Origin: Ornithinimicrobium sp.
GTDB taxonomy: Bacteria; Actinomycetota; Actinomycetes; Actinomycetales; Dermatophilaceae
DNA: 17,305 nucleotides
Direction: 5' to 3'
Assembly (NCBI GenBank): GCA_030145965.1
Contig: JASKZT010000027.1
Span: forward strand, 1 to 17,305
Of this stretch, positions 13,899 to 17,305 are shown one piece after another. The first letter of the stretch is position 1. Each line of letters opens with the position of its first letter. The position numbers and the translations under genes are program-made. The notes beneath the pieces were generated by a model. That model was not told the DNA's origin. It saw nothing but the letters and a program-made list of their open reading frames with translations, and did not search any database.

Positions 13899-14987
13899 AT
13901 GACCCTGACCACCCCGCTGGAGACGGTCCGGCGCACCGTCGAGCGCATCCCCCCGGCCGACGCCGACGCCGCCACCCTCGTCGCCGCCGCCCTGGACGGC
14001 AAGGTCAAGCCGCTGCGCAGCCTCGGCCGGCTCGAGGACCTCGCCGTGCGGCTGGCCGGCATCCAGGGCACCGCGACGCCGCGCGTGGAGCACCCCGCGG
14101 TCGTCGTCTGCGCCGCGGACCACGGCGTCGCGGCGGACGGGGTCAGCGCCTACCCGCAGGAGGTCACCGCCCTCATGCTCCAGGGCTTCGCCTCCGGCAC
14201 CTCGGCGGTCGGGGTCCTGGCGCGGCAGGCCGGCGCGCGCCTCCTCGCCGCCGACCTCGGCGTGCTCCACCCGCCGCAGCTGGCCGGGGGCCCCAACCCG
14301 GTCCTCGACCGCCGGGTCCGCGCGGGCACCGACGACAGCGCCCACGGCCCCGCCATGAGCCTCGACGAGGCCCGGCAGGCGGTCGCGCACGGCATCGGCA
14401 TCGTCGACGACCTCGTCGACGACGGGGTCGACCTCGTCGCCCTCGGGGAGATGGGCATCGGCAACACGACGACCGCGAGCGCGCTCACCGCGGCCCTGCT
14501 GTCCCGCGACCCCGCCCGCCTCGTCGGGCCGGGCACCGGCGTGAGCGGCGAGGCGCTGACCCGCAAGGTGCGCAAGGTCGACCAGATCCTGGCCCGCCAC
14601 CGCGACGCCACCGAGCCCTGGGACGTGCTCGCCCGGGTGGGCGGGCTCGAGGTCGCCGCGCTGGCCGGGGTCGTCCTGGGCTGCGCCGCCCACCGGGTGC
14701 CGGTCGTCCTGGACGGCTTCATCACGACGTCCGCGGCGCTGGCCGCCCGGGCCCTCGCCCCGGGCTGCGTCGAGGCGATGGTGGCCGGCCACCTGTCCCC
14801 CGAGCCTGGTCACGCCGTGCAGCTGGAGGCGCTCGGCCTGGAGCCCGTCCTCGACCTGGGTCTGCGGCTCGGCGAGGGCAGCGGCGCCGCCCTGGCCATC
14901 CCCGTGCTGCGCTCGGCCGTCGCCGTCCTGCACGAGATGGGCAGCTTCGCCGACCTCGGCCTCGCCGACGACGTGCCGACGGCCTGA
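13899..14987 (+). CDS. cobT: Nicotinate-nucleotide--dimethylbenzimidazole phosphoribosyltransferase CobT
   Basis: A 362-aa enzyme that activates the lower-ligand base by exchange with nicotinate mononucleotide to give alpha-ribazole phosphate. Seen: KPLRSLGRLEDLAVRLAGIQG, VVVCAADHGVAADGVSAYPQ, GEMGIGNTTTASAL, VGPGTGV and RLGEGSGAALA with the catalytic glutamate E326. ATG 13899 lies 3 nt after the cobU stop, with GGAGG 8 nt upstream (13886-13890). With an import/CbiZ pathway it sets which lower ligand the rebuilt cobamide receives. Confidence 0.97.
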   Translation: MTLTTPLETVRRTVERIPPADADAATLVAAALDGKVKPLRSLGRLEDLAVRLAGIQGTATPRVEHPAVVVCAADHGVAADGVSAYPQEVTALMLQGFASGTSAVGVLARQAGARLLAADLGVLHPPQLAGGPNPVLDRRVRAGTDDSAHGPAMSLDEARQAVAHGIGIVDDLVDDGVDLVALGEMGIGNTTTASALTAALLSRDPARLVGPGTGVSGEALTRKVRKVDQILARHRDATEPWDVLARVGGLEVAALAGVVLGCAAHRVPVVLDGFITTSAALAARALAPGCVEAMVAGHLSPEPGHAVQLEALGLEPVLDLGLRLGEGSGAALAIPVLRSAVAVLHEMGSFADLGLADDVPTA

Positions 14988-14989
14988 GG

Positions 14990-15781
14990 GTGGGACTCCT
15001 CCACGCGGTCGCCTTCCTCACCCGCCTGCCGGTCCGCACGGGCGGCCCGGCACCGGACCTGGCCCGCACCGCCGTGTGGTTCCCCGTCGTCGGGGCGCTG
15101 CTGGGCGGGCTCCTGCTGCTGGTCGGGCACGTCCTCGCCGGGTGGACCTCGCTGCTCGTCGCGGTCGTGCTGGTCGTCGTCCTCGAGACCGTGCTCACCG
15201 GCGCGCTGCACCTGGACGGCCTCGCGGACGTCGCCGACGCCTCGGGAGGCCGGGACCGGACGAGCCGCCTGCGGATCATGAAGGACCCGGCGACGGGGGT
15301 CTACGGCACGGCGGCCGTCGCCCTGGCCCTGCTCCTGGAGGTGGCGCTGCTCGCCACCCTGCTGCCCATGACGACCCCCACGCTGGTCCGGTGGAGCCTG
15401 CCGGCGGAGGTCCTGGGGCCGGTCGGCCCCCCCGGGTGGGCCGGCGCCGCGCTGCTCGGCGCCACCGCGTGGTCGCTCTCCCGCGCCGCGATGCTGCCCG
15501 TCGCGCTGGCCCTGCCCTACGCCCGTGCCGAGGGCACCGGCCGCACCGTCGTCGAGGGCCTCACCCTGCGCGCCACGCTGCTCGCCTGGGTGCCGCCCGT
15601 CCTGCTCTGCGCCCTCCTCGGCCTGACGGGTCTGGCCATGCTGGCCGGTGCCCTGCTCGCCGCGGCGGGCGTGGCGTCCTACGCCCGGCGCACCCTGGGC
15701 GGTGCGACCGGCGACGTGCTCGGGGCGAGCGCCCAGCTCGCGCTGCTGGGCGCCCTCCTCGCGCCGACCCTGCTGCCCTGA
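14990..15781 (+). CDS. cobS: Adenosylcobinamide-GDP ribazoletransferase CobS
   Basis: A 263-aa membrane enzyme that joins AdoCbi-GDP to alpha-ribazole (phosphate), the last assembly step. Seen: AFLTRLPVRTGG at the N terminus, GALHLDGLADVADA with H74, D76 and D80, RIMKDPATGVYG, and GGATGDVLGA (from residue 237), with several hydrophobic helices between. GTG 14990 lies 2 nt after the cobT stop. The ribosome-binding site is weak, so translational coupling is likely. It is the last gene of the riboswitch operon. A CobC-type phosphatase and a corrinoid adenosyltransferase are not in the window. Confidence 0.95.
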   Translation: MGLLHAVAFLTRLPVRTGGPAPDLARTAVWFPVVGALLGGLLLLVGHVLAGWTSLLVAVVLVVVLETVLTGALHLDGLADVADASGGRDRTSRLRIMKDPATGVYGTAAVALALLLEVALLATLLPMTTPTLVRWSLPAEVLGPVGPPGWAGAALLGATAWSLSRAAMLPVALALPYARAEGTGRTVVEGLTLRATLLAWVPPVLLCALLGLTGLAMLAGALLAAAGVASYARRTLGGATGDVLGASAQLALLGALLAPTLLP

Positions 15782-15803
15782 GCGCGCGCCCAGGCCGGGG
15801 TGG

Positions 15804-15809
15804 CAGGCT
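15804..15809 (+). promoter_or_regulatory. -10 hexamer of the rhomboid gene (leaderless)
   Basis: CAGGCT lies 6 nt before GTG 15816, and no Shine-Dalgarno is present. It suggests that the rhomboid gene has its own leaderless transcript and is not simply the tenth gene of the cobalamin operon. Confidence 0.4.
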
Positions 15810-15815
15810 GGGACC

Positions 15816-16457
15816 GTGACCGCCCCACGCCGACCCGCCAGCCGCACCAGCCCACAGGCGCCCGGGGTGCCCGTCTGGCTGCACCGCGTCGTGCCCGTCC
15901 TCGTGCTCGTCGCGCTCATGTGGGCCAGCGAGGTCGTCGACCTCCTCACGCCGCTGCGCCTGGACGCCTACGGCATCCGCCCCCGCGACGCCGACGGCCT
16001 CGCGGGGATCGTGCTGGCGCCGTTCCTCCACCTCGGGTTCGGCCACCTCCTGGCCAACACGACGGCCCTGCTCGTGCTCGGGGCGCTGCTGGCCTGGACG
16101 ACGCGCCACCTCGGCCTGGTCACCGTGGGCGTGGTCGTGCTGGGCGGCGCGGCCGTGTGGCTGCTCGGTGCGCCGCGCACCGTCGTCATCGGGGCGAGCG
16201 GCGTGGTCTACGGGTATGCCGCGTTCCTCGCCGTCTACGGCGCCGTCGCGCGCCGCGTCGTGCCCGCCCTCGCGGGGGTCCTCGTCGTGGCGCTCTACGG
16301 CGGGCTGCTGTGGGGCGTGCTGCCGCTCCAGCAGGGGGTGTCCTGGCAGGGGCACCTCTTCGGCGCCGCCGCCGGGGTCCTGCTCGCGGTCTGGCTGGGC
16401 CGTCGCGACCGGCGTCCCGGCGGCCCGGCCCGGCGCGGCTCAGCCGCGCGCCGATGA
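15816..16457 (+). CDS. Rhomboid family intramembrane serine protease
   Basis: A 213-aa membrane protein with about six hydrophobic segments, close to the minimal rhomboid core. The catalytic serine S128 is in VIGASGVVYGYAAF (GxSG motif) and the histidine H180 is in WQGHLFGAAAG. FLHLGFGHLLANT (H72-T82) is the usual loop and second-helix motif. The substrate is unknown. GTG 15816 follows from the leaderless -10 hexamer and the N terminus. The last 18 bp overlap the end of the convergent SRPBCC gene. The C-terminal tail is rich in Arg, Gly and Ala. Confidence 0.9.
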   Translation: MTAPRRPASRTSPQAPGVPVWLHRVVPVLVLVALMWASEVVDLLTPLRLDAYGIRPRDADGLAGIVLAPFLHLGFGHLLANTTALLVLGALLAWTTRHLGLVTVGVVVLGGAAVWLLGAPRTVVIGASGVVYGYAAFLAVYGAVARRVVPALAGVLVVALYGGLLWGVLPLQQGVSWQGHLFGAAAGVLLAVWLGRRDRRPGGPARRGSAARR

Positions 16458-16970
16458 CCCGCCCGGCACCTGGCCGAAGGCCTGGGCGTAGGCGGGGCCG
16501 AGCCGGCCGTAGCCCTCGTCCCCGTCCTTCCAGACGAGGTCGCTGACCGCGCCGGTGCGCACGCTCTGCTCGAGCCGGTCGAGGTACCACTCCCACCCCG
16601 GGCCGACGTCGGACACCGGGAGCGCGTCGTTCATGACCTGGGCGAGGTCGAGCACGGTGCTCCCGCCCTCCTCGCGCAGGCGCAGGTCCAGGACCCACAC
16701 CTGGCCGGGGTCGTCGGAGACGTTGTGGACGCGCAGGTGGCGCGGGGGCTCGCAGGTCTCGATGACGTAGGCCTCCTCGCCGACCCCGTCGAAGAGCCAC
16801 CGGACGAGGACCTGCCCCGAGGCCGGGTCCCCGCTCCAGGTGCCGAACCACCGCGCCAGCCGGTCGGGCTCGGTGACGGCCGCCCAGACGTCCTCGACGC
16901 CGGCCTCGAAGGTGCGGGTGAGGACGAGGTGGTCGACCCCGTCGCGGGTCTCAGGACGTCCGGTGATCAT
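16440..16970 (-). CDS. SRPBCC domain protein (AHSA1-like)
   Basis: A 176-aa soluble protein with the START/SRPBCC hydrophobic-cavity fold. Seen: VLTRTFEAGVEDVWAAVTEPDRLARWFG near the N terminus, EEAYVIETCEPPRHLRVHN in the middle, and GPGWEWYLDRLEQSV, matching the typical WxxxLxxL segment of AHSA1-like proteins. The ligand is unknown. ATG 16970 overlaps the stop of the ArsR gene by 4 bp, with GGAGA upstream. ArsR plus SRPBCC is a common actinobacterial pair. It converges with and overlaps the rhomboid gene by 18 bp. Confidence 0.88.
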   Translation of the reverse strand: MITGRPETRDGVDHLVLTRTFEAGVEDVWAAVTEPDRLARWFGTWSGDPASGQVLVRWLFDGVGEEAYVIETCEPPRHLRVHNVSDDPGQVWVLDLRLREEGGSTVLDLAQVMNDALPVSDVGPGWEWYLDRLEQSVRTGAVSDLVWKDGDEGYGRLGPAYAQAFGQVPGGSSARG

Positions 16971-17305
16971 GCGCTCTCTCCTGCCGTGGTGGGTGGTGGG
17001 GCCGACCGTGCGGCGGCCCCCCGGTGGTGGCTGTCGCGTCCGCGTCCGTCACGGACGGTGCGTCGCACCTCCAGCCCGAGGGCGTCGAGGCGGTGGGCGG
17101 GGACGGGCGGCCGGGACGCCGTGACCGGGGTCGCCAGCTCGGTCGCCCAGCCCGCGAGCTGCTCCAGGGGGCCGGGCACGAGCGCGTAGTGACGCTCGCG
17201 TCCCCGGTCGGTGGCGGTGACGAGCCCGGCCTCGCCGAGCACCCGCAGGTGCCGGCTCACCGCCGGGCGGGAGATGCCGCGGTCACGGGTCAGGTCGACC
17301 ACGCG
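16967..17305 (-). CDS. ArsR family winged-helix regulator (5' end outside the window)
   Basis: The last ~113 residues of a small helix-turn-helix regulator are visible. The recognition helix SRPAVSRHLRVL is followed by GEAGLVTATDRGRERHYAL, the beta wing of ArsR/SmtB proteins, and then LEQLAGWATEL. No cysteine-rich metal site is visible in this part. The C-terminal ~50 residues (Arg, Ala, Pro-rich) are long for the family. The true start lies beyond position 17305. It overlaps the SRPBCC gene by 4 bp and probably controls it. Confidence 0.85.
   Translation of the reverse strand, partial: RVVDLTRDRGISRPAVSRHLRVLGEAGLVTATDRGRERHYALVPGPLEQLAGWATELATPVTASRPPVPAHRLDALGLEVRRTVRDGRGRDSHHRGAAARSAPPPTTAGESA

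Noticed and set aside
13194..14933. A 579-codon open frame on the minus strand opposite cobU and cobT
   Set aside because: It is a shadow of two enzymes with complete catalytic motifs; its composition is typical of a GC-rich complement.

Overview
The window is very GC-rich (roughly three quarters G+C, almost every third codon position G or C). It carries actinobacterial-type genes: the short family A polymerase annotated as bifunctional 3'-5' exonuclease/DNA polymerase, a tail-less HU protein, a CE1758-type luciferase-like oxidoreductase and many leaderless starts. This points to a high-GC actinomycete. A member of the Intrasporangiaceae/Ornithinimicrobiaceae is my best guess, from general resemblance only. 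The genes look chromosomal and ordinary in composition. I saw no insertion sequence, phage gene, tRNA, rRNA or CRISPR array.

Layout. Left part (1-6300): the 5' part of a flavin-dependent oxidoreductase gene (minus) diverges from a HEAT-repeat protein gene (plus). A 177-aa protein of unknown function (minus) diverges from a COG4637-like AAA ATPase (plus). Two DNA-metabolism genes follow on the minus strand: an AlkZ-like winged-helix glycosylase candidate and, just downstream of it, the DNA polymerase, which converges on the ATPase. A single HU gene (minus) with its own promoter and terminator closes this part.

Central part (6730-15781): a cobalamin riboswitch precedes nine co-directional genes for corrinoid import and salvage. 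These are btuF, btuC and btuD (uptake), a CobQ-like protein, cbiZ (removes the aminopropanol arm to give cobyric acid), cobD/cbiB (re-attaches the arm), cobU, cobT and cobS (lower-ligand activation and joining). Most junctions overlap by 4 bp or are only 2-46 bp apart. The exception is a 169-bp leader before the CobQ-like gene. Together the genes describe import of incomplete or foreign corrinoids and their conversion to a usable cobamide, not de novo ring synthesis. Right part (15816-17305): a rhomboid protease gene (plus) converges with an ArsR regulator/SRPBCC pair (minus).

The most unusual element is the CobQ-like protein. It keeps the full two-domain length and the P-loop of cobyric acid synthase. 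However, the glutaminase nucleophile cysteine is glycine, the GYEIH-type histidine is arginine, and the strongly conserved FKxQNMxxN segment is replaced. It sits beside CbiZ, which by itself delivers cobyric acid, so a classical CobQ step is not needed for that route. I read it as a glutaminase-dead, probably repurposed CobQ paralogue. A second theme is a recurring leaderless-promoter pattern: a (T/C)AGNNT hexamer 6-7 nt before the start codon at five genes, which fixes several start sites.
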